A stretch of 64,000 nucleotides of DNA, from positions 3,844,001-3,908,000 of the forward strand of contig NC_051130.1 of the NCBI RefSeq assembly GCF_014839805.1, in the 5' to 3' direction. A program made the position numbers and the translations under genes. Shown here piece by piece: positions 12,376-24,178 of the stretch; position 1 is the first letter of the stretch; each line of letters starts with the position of its first letter. Below the pieces are notes generated by a model. That model did no database searches, had not been told where the DNA came from, and saw only the letters and a list, made by a program, of their open reading frames with translations. The DNA comes from Manduca sexta (Eukaryota > Arthropoda > Insecta > Lepidoptera > Sphingidae).

Positions 12376-15300
12376 ATGCGCGAGGAGGAGCTGGAGGTGG
12401 CGCTCAAGGTGGTGATTGTGGGCGACGGCGGCGTCGGCAAATCCAGCATGATCCAGCGCTACTGCCGCGGCACCTTCACCAGGGACTACAAGAAAACCAT
12501 CGGCGTCGACTTTTTGGAGAGACAGATTGAGTGAGTACACTTATAGATACGATAGAACTAAAACAAAAACTTTATTAGCTTACCTTAACTAATAAGTAAT
12601 TACGACTATAGCTACGTTTGTATGGGATTCGTGACCCGGGTCAAAATATAAGTGATATTTTCAAACTCTAGTTTATATTTACATTCTGATAATGTAGCAT
12701 GTACTGTGTGTACCTACTGCGTACACCACTACTTACAATTTCTGGCTTAATACCCGGTTTTTTCCGCGATTTTCTTTACAATTCTTAGTGCATTCCTAAG
12801 AGAACATATTTATAAAATTTATATTTCTAAAATCTCTCCATATAGGGATTTTATTTACAAATTATTTATACAAGTATCTAAACTCGTATATTTCCAATGC
12901 TTCGTTATAAACACGCATATCGTCATGCATTTTACTAACTACTAAATCATTTTCTCATTTCAGGATAGATGGCGAGGAAGTGCGGCTGATGCTGTGGGAC
13001 ACGGCGGGGCAGGAGGAGTTCGATGCCATCACCAAGGCGTATTACAGAGGCGCGCATGCGTGTGTCCTTGCCTTTTCCACTACTGACAGGGACTCATTCC
13101 TCGCTCTCCACTCGTGGAAGTTGAAGGTAACATGTTTTGTTAGATGAGAATGTTTAAGAGACTTCATTACATTAGTTGTTCAAAGGAAATAACTAGATCA
13201 CAAGCGGGGTTTAGATTAGCAAGATAATTTACACGAGTTATTTATTTTATTACTTAAATAAATTTTATACCTATGAAATACATTTTTATTAATTTAACTA
13301 ATAAAATGTATAATAAGTTTATTTTTTATGTTATTTTTGCATAAGATATTTTTACCGTGTAAGTCACTGCAAGCGAACTTAAACAAATTTTGGATCTCGC
13401 AGGAGTTACGACGAGTTGCATGTGTAGCTAAAGATTTGTTTATATTGCCACTAGGAAACGCATCTAGAAGTTCTTTATATATTGCTTCGAGAACTTGCTA
13501 ATCTTTACTAATCTTTGTAATTGGGGACTCGGTCACCCTATATTATGTGTCTATAATTATACTCTCGCGCAAATACTGTTCGCAAATATGATAAATTTAT
13601 TAAAAATATTATTAAAACTTACACGAGACATATTAAATTAATCGTAACTAGTCGGCGATTCCAACACGTATACGTAAGTAATACCGTGTTGCTTTCGGCT
13701 AAAAATATTATTCAAACGTTACATAATATGATTTCTATTGAAATACGCTAGTATTTTAACGCTCTATGTCTGTTTGCATTAAAATGCATTGTCATTTCAT
13801 TTGTACACTCGGATTACAAGTTTTAAGTCGCATATTCTCAGCAAGTGGTAGGCGGTAGGTAGCTGAGATTTCTCGCTTTGATTATTGTTCCGAGAATCTG
13901 CCACAATTTATTATACTAGAAGGGTCATAGAACTCTTATAAACGTGTAATGTTGTAAACAACAAGAATATGTCAAAAATTATTATTTTTTTAGGATTTTG
14001 GCTTAGTAAATAAACTCAATGTAGCTTTATAATACCTTGTATCATATGGCGACTTTTAGAGTAGGCGCACACGGGCAGATAATGAAACGGGGAGGACGAG
14101 TACACGACTTTTATAAAGCGTACTGACTCAGCATCATACAGTTTCAATAGCAACTAAACACTAGACCATAACCATTTGGAACAGATATCGATCCAAATCG
14201 GCAAATATTGCAAACTAACTCGCATAGGTATGTACACAGTCATATATTGCAAGAAAGCGGCTGTACAGCATCCGATCATTATTTAACCACCCGACAGGCT
14301 CACCCTCTATCACATCATGAGACAAAATACACACAGCGGAAGGTAGATGCACCAGTAGCACCTCCGCCTAATTGTTTGGGAATAAACGGTGTGAGTGAGT
14401 GTGTAAGTTTTCGCCTCTCCATTGAAATAAATGAGATCCGGAAAGTTAGCCCATAACAGACTCGCAAAGATAACAAAGGTCGCGTCTTTCGCTCCACGTA
14501 AATGTGCTGTGCTGATATATGCTGATAAAATGGGTGCATTTAGACACATAATCGGGGGGTCGTGTTGTTTTGCCAGTAGTGACCATTTATTTAATTCAAT
14601 TAAACTACGAGACAGCAAGTCGCTCGTGATTGGGCGCAAAAGTTAAATAACAACAAAATAATCCAGAACTGTTCAAAACATAGCACTGCATTGCGTTAAT
14701 AGGTATTATATGTCAGGATGACGTGTACATAGTTATAACTACGATACGTAAAATATTTTTTTATGCATAATGCTCAGTATAATGCCAACATGTTTGAATA
14801 TGGTATACAACTCAGCGAATCATCCGTTCTGCTGACATCCGCTCCTGTTACAATCACACACACTACATATCTAAAACACGCTTGCAACGCATATCGTTCG
14901 AGATACCACATGTTTACATATATAGACCTATATTTGGAATGGTCTCATCCGTCACAGTAAGCTTACATCATTCGCAAAGATGTGTCGTAAAGTGTGCGTG
15001 CTTTTGGTGCTCGCTGTGTGTTTGTTTACCGGAATAAATTGTTACCGGTCGAAGAAGGCTGAAGAACAGTGCGTCAACTATTACAGCAATGGAGAAACAT
15101 TCGACTTGACTGAACTGAGTGGAAGTTTCTACGCCGTGTACTTCTGGCCGCCGAAACAACGCCAGAGGGATAGTTGCGAAGTGATCGACTTCAGAGTTTT
15201 GAGCCCCGAAGAAATTTATAGCACTAAAAATGAATGCAGACATCTGGAAATATCTAATGAAACCGCTGTTCGAGCAACATACACTAACAGCACGGGAAAA

Positions 15301-17199
15301 ATTGTCAATTTGGTCTACTTCGGAAATAAAGAAGTGAAGACGCTTTACCGCTCGTGCGACCGGGATATCCATGCTTATATATTTTCGAAAGTGAATGATA
15401 ACTATGTGCTGGGCATCGATTGTTCTTCTGGGGGCTTTGGGGTGCTGATGTCCAGGACATATCCAAGCCTGCCCGAGGTCTATAACACTGTTAACAGCAT
15501 CGAGATCATGACGGGACGAGACGGAAGTCAAGATTGCGAGCTTCGTCGCCTGTAACATACTTTTGTGCTATGTATTATTATTATTTTTGAAATATATCTT
15601 TTTATAAAAATGTGATGAATACCCAAAATTTTAATGAATATTGTATATAATCACGTAACCGTTTCACAATATAATAATTAAATTAAGATTATTTTTTTAT
15701 TGTCTGCCTTAATGTTTATCTTATCGCGAAGTCAAGAGGTGGGTTTCTTTTAAATTGTTTTCTAAAGACGTGACATAAAGTAATAATATTATTACCTATC
15801 TGTTATATTTTTTCAGGTGGAGAATGAATGCGGGGAGATACCGACAATAATAGTTCAAAATAAAATAGATTTGATGGACCAATGCGTTGTTGGACCGTAA
15901 GTATTATACTATTAGGTTCATTTTATATATCCTACATAACATATGCACACAGTTGGTCGAAATAGTCATAAATTCAATGTTTGCATGACATCATGCATAA
16001 AACGAAGCTCCATGTACCTAATTAAAATGTGTTATAGTACTTAAAATTGTTCTAAAGCCACTGGTCTATGACTGTATATCATAATATACATTATAGCGTC
16101 TGAAGATTTCAAATACATATGGCTAAAAATTACTAAATTTACAAGACAAAGCTACGCGAAAGCGACTCTGTAAACCTGAAATTAGATGATAATGTTTTAA
16201 GAAAGCCTTTTTAAACATTTACTCCATAAAGATATAAAAATGTTTGCGACAGAAACTTCTGTTTGCTCACAACTTTCTTACATAACTTAAACGAAAATTA
16301 AAGTGCGTAGTTTTACAAATGAATTCTCTGAGACGGTTAAAATTATGACTATAAGCAAAATACTAAAGGGACATGGTTAGTTGAATAATAAAATAACCTT
16401 AAATAAACATTATCAGAGACGAAGCTGAGCTGGTGGCGCGAGCCCTCGGCTGTAGGCTGATGCGGGCGTCGGTAAAGGAGGACGTGAACGTAAGCGCCGT
16501 GTTCAGGGCGCTGGCGACGCGGTGTCTCGCGGACATGCGCCGGGAGGACTCGGGGGAGAACGGCATGCTTCCCTGCGTCACTCCTGTTATAGGTGAGGTC
16601 TTCTTCATTAGCAATGGCACGAGCCTGCACATACTGCCTTGTATTTGTATCTGTACTTGTATTGCGTGCGCAGTACGACTTCTGCGCGGAGGTCTCGGGT
16701 TCGAGTAAACCTGTAGTGAGCTTTTCTTCAATATAAGCTATTATGGGACAGAACACACGGCGAAAAGTGGGTGCTTTGGTTGCACTGTCTGTCAACCCTT
16801 CGGGAATAAACACGCACAACGATGGTTGATGCTGTGTTTTCACGGGCACTAAAGGGTAAATCGTGGTTGTATCCGTCTTTAGATGAGCTATAGAGATTAT
16901 TCGAGGAAAGATTTGATTCATAAATTATACCAAAAGCAATAGCAAAACTGCCGCTTTTGCCGGTTGTCTGTGGGACAATAATAACACTCTGACCGGTCAT
17001 TCTCTCTGTGGACAGGATGGCGACAGAACGTTATTCCAGCTTAAAGCTTAAAATTTTATATATTTTTTTTATTTAATTAATTATTACAGGTACTTTCACG
17101 AACCATAACAGCAATGGTACAATATTGCTTAGGCCGACAAAACACCGCTCGGCCGGCAAAAAGAAAAATGTTCTGAAGAACGCCTGCAGGATACTGTGA
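12376..17199 (+). CDS. Rab23: Rab23 small GTPase
   Basis: Rab23 is a Rab-family GTPase of membrane traffic, known as a negative regulator of Hedgehog signalling in vertebrates and a planar-polarity factor in flies. Five coding exons join in frame: 12376-12530, 12964-13126, 15817-15896, 16417-16592 and 17090-17199, giving 227 residues (mouse and human about 237). Motifs: P-loop GDGGVGKS (16-23), switch I around T41 (KKTIGVDF), WDTAGQE (63-69) with the catalytic Gln, NKID (121-124) and the SVKED base loop (151-155). The C-terminus is CRIL, a single-cysteine CaaX prenylation box instead of the usual Rab CC/CXC tail. The chosen ATG starts the Rab23-like MREEELEVALKVVIVG; an upstream ATG at 12365 is out of frame. 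An acceptor-like site at 12328-12329 suggests an upstream 5'UTR intron. Intron 2 contains a separate gene. Confidence 0.96.
14299..14408 (+). repeat. SINE family 2 fragment (body only)
   Basis: The run CTATCACATCATGAGACA ... GGAATAAACGGTGTGAGTG matches the body of the SINE copies near 16660, 19320 and 45136. The tRNA-like head is missing here. It lies in Rab23 intron 2, in the same direction as the gene. Confidence 0.55.
14919..14924 (+). promoter_or_regulatory. TATA box of the nested lipocalin-like gene
   Basis: TATATA lies about 30 bp upstream of a possible arthropod-type initiator (TCACAGT, about 14952) and 56 bp upstream of the ATG at 14980. This spacing supports the nested gene having its own promoter. 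Transcription start was not measured. Confidence 0.5.
14980..15555 (+). CDS. Secreted lipocalin-like protein, intronless, nested in Rab23 intron 2
   Basis: A single uninterrupted frame encodes 191 residues. It opens with a clear signal peptide (MCRKVCVLLVLAVCLFTGIN, cleavage likely near residue 20), so the product is probably secreted. About 35 residues in, LTELSGSFYAVYFWP resembles the first strand of a lipocalin, with Phe in place of the Trp of the G-x-W motif. The hydrophobic-alternating segments and the late MSRTYPSLPE stretch fit a beta-barrel ligand carrier. Six cysteines after the signal region could form three disulphides. It has its own TATA box and an AATATA-type polyadenylation signal about 30 bases after the stop. 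It lies wholly between Rab23 exons 2 and 3, on the same strand. I recognise the fold type but no named orthologue; another small secreted beta-barrel family is possible. Confidence 0.75.
   Translation: MCRKVCVLLVLAVCLFTGINCYRSKKAEEQCVNYYSNGETFDLTELSGSFYAVYFWPPKQRQRDSCEVIDFRVLSPEEIYSTKNECRHLEISNETAVRATYTNSTGKIVNLVYFGNKEVKTLYRSCDRDIHAYIFSKVNDNYVLGIDCSSGGFGVLMSRTYPSLPEVYNTVNSIEIMTGRDGSQDCELRRL
16660..16830 (+). repeat. SINE family 2 copy in Rab23 intron 4
   Basis: A tRNA-like head with a B-box-like GGGTTCGAG (16697-16705) is followed by the family body ATTATGGGACAGAACACACGG ... AAAGTGGGTGC ... CCCTTCGGGAATAAAC. It sits about 70 bp after the exon 4 donor. Other copies are at 14299, 19318 and 45136. 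Confidence 0.6.
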
Positions 17200-17444
17200 T
17201 CCACGAATGTACTATTACATATACGTTTATAAATATATTAACAATATATCATATTGTTTAAATACTGTATAATTTTATGCTGATACTGGACTATTTTGAA
17301 GCATAAATCATTAAACAATGAACAAAATATATATCCTATCAGTATAATCTTTTTATATATTTTATAACGGAAAAATTTTAGTCTAGTATCGTAAACCATC
17401 ACAAAATCAAAGCAGCTCTTCTATATTTTCATATCATATATTTT

Positions 17445-17450
17445 AATAAA
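17445..17450 (+). terminator. Rab23: Polyadenylation signal of Rab23 (proximal)
   Basis: AATAAA lies 246 bases past the Rab23 stop codon. A second AATAAA lies at 17937-17942 and could end a longer 3'UTR. Which one is used is not visible from sequence. Confidence 0.55.
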
Positions 17451-19317
17451 GTCGTTAAACAATGATCTGGTAAATTGATGCTCTACATTGTACCTACCGT
17501 CATCAAGCGAATGGGACATTTCTAGTGCATTAGTCGGATTATACTAGTTTTTATATGTACATAAACTATAGAAATGTAAAATAATCGCATTATATAATAT
17601 TTTAGCTTAAATACTGTACTTTAAATGTAAACTACTTTGACACTTAAAGTACATTCTAATATTTGTACAATGAAGGTTTGATTTCAGTATAAATTCTTCT
17701 TATAATTAAGTGTACATTAGTTTGCACCATTCTTAAAAAAAACCTTTTTCCGTTCCAATATCTTTATATATTTTTGGATTATATTCTTAAAAATCATTTA
17801 AGGTATATAAATATTTTCTTGTCCTTTTTCCCATTAGTCTTGGAAAGTATATAAGTTTAATTATTATAGATACCTAACCTACGATAAAAATTATGTAAAT
17901 ATATTGTACACTTATATAAACGTGTAATATTATGAAAATAAATTATTTTTATTATTACATTTCTTTGAATTGCAACTCGACTAAAATAGATTAGGTAGAA
18001 CATCTTGTGAAATATATGTGGCGGAGTTTGCCTTTGCGATTGATAAGTCATACTTATTTTGACGAGAGGGCGTTGCCCATCCATAGTTAAGACCAAAAAA
18101 TCACAGCAACACGGCAAACTTGCGAAACGAGCGACTAACAACGGGGCAACTCTACAATTCACATGAAAATGCTTGTAAAATTATTCGCACAAAGCTTATG
18201 CAGAATATTCTATTTCAATAATTATTCCACTTATCTCCTCACATCATTGAAAACATTTCTATAGACTGTAGATACTGCCATTTCTTTAGCAATTGCCTGC
18301 ACGAATGAAAAAACGAGACAACACTTTTATTGAAGTTTTCTTTATAATGCAATAGGAAGTAAATTAAGAAGTAAGTAATTGGATCGTAAGTGTATCGTCG
18401 CCGCTCAAGCTCAAAGCCAAGAGAATGACTAAAACTCTATTTAATTTAACGTTGCCCTCTGCATCTTATAATTCTAAGGTCTTATACCAATGAAGTTAAA
18501 AGGGAACCATTCCGAAGCTATATGAAGTCCAATGCAAAAATAATCATTTAAGTCGGACTATGGGATGAAAAATGGCGTTGAAAAAAATATATATGTTAGG
18601 ATTATAATAAAACACAAATGTACTTAAAAACAATTTAATTTCAAACAGTTTAAATTAGATGTCCTCGTATCTGTCTAGAAATAACCATGACGTACGTGCA
18701 ACGGAAATAGGAAACTGATAAAACATTAGAACTATACAGTTACTATAACAAAAATTACGACTGGATATTTAAATGCGTACTCTAGCTTGAAAATTAATGT
18801 CATTATTAACTTTTGTTTAAACTTATTAGCTGTGACGCGATATTATGTCACCCATGTTAGTTTTTCATAACAATGTTCTTTGATTATTTGTGAGTATAAC
18901 TAACTTAAAATATTGGGCAGGCGCTGTTATATTTTTACCAAAAGACATTAATAACCTATGTTAATAACCATGAAACCGATAGCTATTGAGTCGGTAGTTC
19001 TTAAGCAACATCAATTTTAATAACTTAAATGTTTTTTAAAATGTTATCGGGGTTCGAGTAACATTTTTATCGAACACGACTAACAGACGGAGTTTACATA
19101 GAAACAACTGAACATTCTGTTTACATTTTAACCAAATACTAACATATTTTTATCGCAGAAAAATACAAGCATTTAATTTAAATACTTATAAGTGCGAAAT
19201 ACACCTTAATTTCTTCTTTCAGTAGATAGATATTAAAGAATTCAACATTTTAATATTATATACTACTAGGTATACCTTCCAAATTTCTACAAGTAAATAA
19301 AGTTCTTAGTCTATTTC

Positions 19318-19480
19318 CGAGAGGCTCGGCCCCATCACATCATGGGACGGAACAAACTTGACGAAAAGTGGGTGCCCTAATTGCGCCTCAGCATACTCCT
19401 TCAGAGTTATCTCTGAAGGAGTATGCTGAGGCGCACACATCACGCATTTATATGCGTGATGTGTTTTTTGTCTATCTCTG
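19318..19480 (+). repeat. SINE family 2 copy, rearranged into hairpins
   Basis: Opens with the family body (GGCCCCATCACATCATGGGACGGAA ... AAAGTGGGTGC). Where other copies continue with a short CCTTCGGGGATAAA-like stretch, this one contains two tandem perfect inverted repeats (19382-19435 and 19436-19463). The rest of the copy, including the tRNA-like head, is not recognisable. Confidence 0.55.
19382..19463. repeat. Two adjacent perfect hairpins with identical TTAT loops
   Basis: Hairpin 1: arm 19382-19406 (25 bp), loop TTAT 19407-19410, arm 19411-19435, no mismatch. Hairpin 2 follows with no gap: arm 19436-19447 (12 bp), loop TTAT 19448-19451, arm 19452-19463. Perfect arms and the repeated loop suggest a recent origin by template switching during replication, not slow divergence of old repeats. 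Confidence 0.9.
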
Positions 19481-19678
19481 ATCCAATTAAAACTATGCCT
19501 GTTCGCTAGATAGGTGGTACTCAACGAAAAACACAAATTTACAAGTGCGTGCTAATATTTGTTACGATATAGCAAACGGATGAGAAATGATAGAGCATTT
19601 ACAGAACTATATTATCGCACCTATATTTCCGCGGGCGGATCCGCAAGCAGAAGTAATTAACAAACAAGAATCATTCAA

Positions 19679-22600
19679 TTAAATATTCCAATTCTTGATC
19701 TGCAAAATTGCTATAATAGTCGTAAGACAGAAAGATATGAAACTAAGAATAGTGTGTAAGTTCAATGGAATTAACCGGAACACGGTGTAATTAAATGGGT
19801 GGCTTTTTATAAAGTTAAACAGTTTCTCTATTTCTGCATGGGCTCGTTCATCTGGAAAGCAAATAAATAAATCCATCCAATGTATAATAAAATACATCTG
19901 TAGTAGAACTGTAATATAAGCTATCAGGTACCTCCGCAATATTTGTTCCTGCCGCCAAGCAGCAATGTGTAGTCACTGTTGTTTACCGGTTTGAAGAATA
20001 TTTTAGCGAGTGAACTACTGGAAGCGGTGGAATACCAAACAATACTTTGTAAATCAAGGTGTTGGATGTTTTCACAATTGTTCATGATCGGCTGTATCGC
20101 TTACCTTTAGCCAAACGGCAAGCTCGTCTCGTCATTCAAAGCAATTAAAGATAAACAAAATCTTCTAATTCTTTTGAAGTAACCTGAGATAATTGAAACT
20201 TGAATGAGATGGATTATATTAATTAAATATCTCGTATACTTGTACTCACTTTTACACTCGATGCGTCTGTCCATAATAATAACAAGCATCTCTTGCACCT
20301 CTACAGATATTAAATCTGACAATATGGCGGCTACAATTATTGGCGCATATGCCATAAAAATATCCAAAATGGTGCATATCATAAAGACTACGTTATGTAA
20401 ACCCTGCAACGTAACTTATTTTAGTACAAAGCAGATTTTTTTAAGTAAATAATATAGTAGATCAAGTAAATGTGTCCCATTTCGAGACTGGCCTATGTAT
20501 ATTCAGTTCAAACAGGTCGACATAATTGTGTCGATTGATGAAGGGTAATCACAATCTATCTATAATAAATATCTGGACTCTATACTACTTATAATCATAT
20601 GCAGTGAGGTAACTTCTACTTATATATATACTGTAAGCTAACGGTCACTCAGACTGAGTTTTTAATCTTGTTTAAATATGCTGTTGTTATGCAATAAGTT
20701 GAAGTAATTGTCTAATAATTTACTGTTGGCTGACTTAGCAATTAGGTAAATACATATCTAGTTCCAACAACCGTCATGTCAGTTTTATAGTTATTGTATG
20801 AAAATAAAAATAACAGTGGTGTGTGGTGTAACAATTTAAGAAATAGTAGGGCTTTTTACTGTTAATTCAAGCATGTTTGTTTATTTTGTTTACAAGCCTA
20901 AAAACTGAAAAGTGATTGCATTATTAGTAGGTACAAACCTCTTCCCTTGCTTCCTTTAACAAGTTTATAATGTGGTACAAATAATAAGATAGCGGCAACG
21001 TACAAAATATTAAGAGCTGAAATAAAGATATATTATCAGTTATATTTGTAAATAGTCTCCTTAAAATTAGGTAAATAAATATTAAATTTGTATAAGATTT
21101 ATATACAGTCAAAAGTCATAGTAAGGTCGATCATTTAAAACTGGCGCATACAACACATTCATTATTGTGTTGCGCGGGTAAAGTATTTGGTGTAGTGTCT
21201 GAAAATAAACATGCATCAGTCGTCATGACAACGCAACACTTACGCATCAACAAAGCCAATAATAATATAATATCCTTGTTTGCATCTATATACGTATCTG
21301 CCCCTTCAATAAATGAATAGATTAGGAAACATTTTTTTAATATACTTAATACTGCGTAATATTGTATTGGTGAGTAATGCCAGCTTTAGTCAACTATTCT
21401 ACCTATGCTAATTAACAAACACCATATTTGGAGGAGGATTTATATATGGCAAATTACACAAAAGTTTAAAGAAATGTTGCTTTAAGGTTCTCACTCTAGC
21501 AAAGCGGTGCTAATCGTATTTGCGGAAGCTATTTACTCGAAATTTAAAAACATCTAGGAAAAAATTAAACATCATACTTATTTCTACAATATCTTGTATT
21601 AACTGATGTTAACTTTATTTTTTATAATGTGGATATTGTGTCACAATAAAAGTACCAATAAAATTGTTGATTTCGTGCATCTCCTACTATAGTACATTAT
21701 AATATAATTTTAATTTGCAACCAACACTATGTAATAAATAGATAATTTAATAAGGAATATTTTATTAGTTTAAATTTTCAAAAAGACCTACAAATTAATT
21801 TTTGAGATAATTTTTTGTATATTTCCGCAACCGTAATCTGTGCGTCGAAAATGTTTGAAATGAAAACTCAAATTCTTAAGCGAACTAAGAATAAATATAA
21901 GAAAGAAAAAGATAATCTGTGAGAATAGGAGATGTTATCACGATATTCCGACATGTCTGTATACCCGAGATGGCATGGATGTATCTACACGCAAGGAAAC
22001 AACCCCCATCGTCGATTTGATGACATGAAATAGCAAGTGTGGCGAGTCTGTTGCAGAATATAGGTATGAAGGTTGGTACGCAATCTCAAACCCGACACTA
22101 TCGTGTGGTGGAACGTCTATCGAATGCGAGGGTCCATCTGGGTAGGTATCCCCGCAATGGCTATTCCTGCCGCCACGCAGCGGTGTAGAGTTGAAAGACA
22201 TTACAGCCAGTGTCATTACTGGGCATCATCAGATAACAGAAATAACATACAAGTAGTGGAGTGACCCACTGAACTTTGTCATTCAAAGATCTGAATGGTG
22301 TTACAAATTTATGTGCGGTCTTATCGCTTATTATCAGGCAAACGGCATGCTCGTCTCGTCATTCAATGGAATAAAAAAAAACTAGTTTGTTTTGTTAAAC
22401 AAAATACTCTCAAATTAAGTACCTAACAATCAAGGTCTAATCTTGTAGTCAATCATAAGACACCACAGGCAAAGGTTAACATAGCTTGGCATTACAGTTC
22501 ACATATGTAGATTATAAAGTTAACAGGTAAGTATTATTATTTTTGTACACGCGGTTTACCTGAATCTTCAATGGGTGATCAGTTGCTTCCAAGGTGTGCA

Positions 22601-23225
22601 TGATTGTCTCATATACTTGAATGAACCGTCGCGGATGCCGGTTGCCCTGAGAGCTGCAGTTGAATTCGTTCTTCTTCATCGCCCTCCTCATCGACCTTAT
22701 GCGGCAGTACATGAGTGCCATCACGAATACTACAGTTTGCCTCCCGCAAACCAAGGAACTGGTCATAATGATTTTAAATATAAAGTAATAGAGAAACCCT
22801 TCAACGTCTTGATAATAGATGATAATAACACATGGATAAATAAAAATTTTATAAATTATAATCACAAGTAGATATGTGATTAGGTAAGCCCGCAGGGGCT
22901 TGTATGTTGCTATGTTCGATATGTCATCAATCAACTTCATCTTCTTATAGTATCGTTTTAAAAACTCATTCTTCTTTGTAATTGAAATCAACACATATAG
23001 AAAATATTCGGAAATCCGAAATATGCCCAATATGATATCGATGAATGTCAGGTTAAGAAACAGCACAATCACAATGAAACAGGAACTAGCAATCATAAAG
23101 TAAAAGGCGCAGTAAAGCATCGCCAAGCAACGCGCTCGACATGAAGACCCGAAGTCGTTGTAGTAGCCAAAAATCAATGTTAAGTAAAAGTAGAAATTGA
23201 TATCACAAACTAGCTTGTCCGACAT
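19679..23225 (-). CDS. Gustatory receptor (insect 7-transmembrane chemoreceptor)
   Basis: Four coding exons on the minus strand join in frame: 23225-22560, 21016-20939, 20403-20250 and 19851-19679, giving 356 residues, normal for insect gustatory receptors (Gr family, 7tm_7). The protein is made of long hydrophobic helices with Lys/Arg-rich loops between them. The last exon holds the diagnostic C-terminal region: HPFNYTVFRLIPLN, a final helix, and TTIIAILQ where the family has TYxxxxxQF. Insect receptors of this class sit in taste-neuron membranes and act as ligand-gated channels; which tastant cannot be read, but the divergent sequence fits the bitter-type expansion of Lepidoptera and not the conserved sugar, CO2 or fructose groups. 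Start: ATG 23225 (MSDKLVCD) follows an in-frame TTG but no earlier ATG. Introns 1 and 3 each hold a copy of repeat family C. Confidence 0.9.
19925..20158 (+). repeat. Repeat family C copy in receptor intron 3
   Basis: Landmarks are GGTACCTCCGCAATATTTG, TTCCTGCCGCCAAGCAGCA, GTGTAGTCACTG, and a 3' end GGCAAGCTCGTCTCGTCATTCAAAG followed by A-rich sequence. This looks like the 3' part of a non-LTR element inserted antisense to the receptor gene. A second copy is at 22130-22378. Confidence 0.6.
20458..20560 (-). repeat. Dispersed repeat family A fragment (reverse)
   Basis: Reverse-orientation fragment with TTTCGAGACTGGCC, ATATTCAGTTC, CGACATAATTGTGTCGA and the flanking landmarks of repeat family A, shortened and diverged. 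It lies in receptor intron 2. Confidence 0.45.
22130..22378 (+). repeat. Repeat family C copy in receptor intron 1
   Basis: Shares GGTATCCCCGCAATGGCTAT, CCTGCCGCCACGCAGC, CATTACTGGGCATCATCAGA and the 3' end GGCATGCTCGTCTCGTCATTCAATGG followed by a run of A with the copy at 19925. The A-rich end points to a LINE-type 3' terminus. Confidence 0.6.
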
Positions 23226-24178
23226 GGTGATCGGTAGAGCACTAGAATAGAACAAAGGCTGCTTGGAACGCTTCTACCACTGGCTGATGCGACACTTCAA
23301 TATAATTACTAATTCGTTTATGGAAAACACTTAGGTATCTAACATTTCAGGATTCCGGAGTATGTTTGGTATACATATCAGCCACGAAGATCTTTAAATA
23401 GTAGCAAAATGCAATACCATCCAGAACATTACATTATATAGCTCTACTAAAATCATTATGATATTTGATTGACATCAATTTAAATACCTAATTACTTCGA
23501 CTACAATGTTCCGGCAAGAGAAAAAACCAATGGAGTGGTAGCTACTTGCACAAACGTTCGCACTGGAGACTTCATGATTTAATGCAGATATAAATCCGCG
23601 TTAGTCATTTAAATTGTTTGTAAATTTATTGCTACACCAAATCCATCTGCCATATGTAAGTTCGATATATAAACACAAATAAATGGACATTTTATATGGA
23701 AACCTTTTATTGGAATGGAACCCTCGGCGCGGAATTTTATACGAACTTTATCAGATTTTCGTGTGAGCCTACAATTCTTTATCCAATGTCAGGCCAGGAA
23801 TAGAAACAATAAATTATATCCGAATTGAATTGATCATAATGCAATTGAGTTATTTAAATATCAGTAAGCATTATTATTATTATTTTAATGGAATAAATTA
23901 AATTAAGCCTTTAGGCTTTCCCGCTAGTAAAGTCCCTACATCACAGTAGCGATTTATTATAGATATTTAGAGCGCGGAAGCAAAAAAGCGAAAGAAAAGG
24001 TATCCTATGTGCTAATCCAGGATATGGTCTATCCAAGTGCGAAATTTCACACAAATCCGATCAGCTATTTCTAAATTTACTTCTAACAAACGTCCGAACA
24101 TTTACAAAAACTCACATTTTTAATATTGGTAAGAGAAAGACAAGAAATAATCGTAATAAAAAAATCTGGGCGTATCTA
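23226..24178. other. Upstream region of the gustatory receptor
   Basis: No gene seen. It holds the presumed receptor promoter, which I could not delimit. Around 23935-24150 is an RTE-like LINE tail (GCTAATCCAGGATATGGTCTA ... AAATTTCACACAAATCCGATC), right before a Helitron. Confidence 0.5.

Larger units (their letters stand above)
13127..14979 (+). other. Rab23 intron 2, part before the nested gene
   Basis: No exon was found here. It is mostly AT-rich unique sequence, with a SINE-like fragment at 14299-14408. The short open frames between 14208 and 14646 overlap that repeat and lack recognisable domains. Confidence 0.6.
17451..19678. other. Intergenic stretch between Rab23 and the gustatory receptor
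   Basis: Very AT-rich, with no gene seen. It contains the second possible Rab23 polyadenylation signal (17937) and a SINE family 2 copy at 19318-19480 that holds two perfect hairpins. Rab23 and the receptor end tail to tail across this gap. Confidence 0.6.

Noticed and set aside
14968..15558. A 196-codon open frame antisense to the lipocalin-like gene
   Set aside because: It mirrors the sense gene exactly, has no signal peptide or known domain, and lacks a promoter. The sense frame has all of the gene features, so the antisense frame is taken as a by-product of codon use.
23226..23255. Extension of the gustatory receptor upstream to a TTG at 23255
   Set aside because: There is no ATG in that extension. 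ATG 23225 gives a normal receptor N-terminus.
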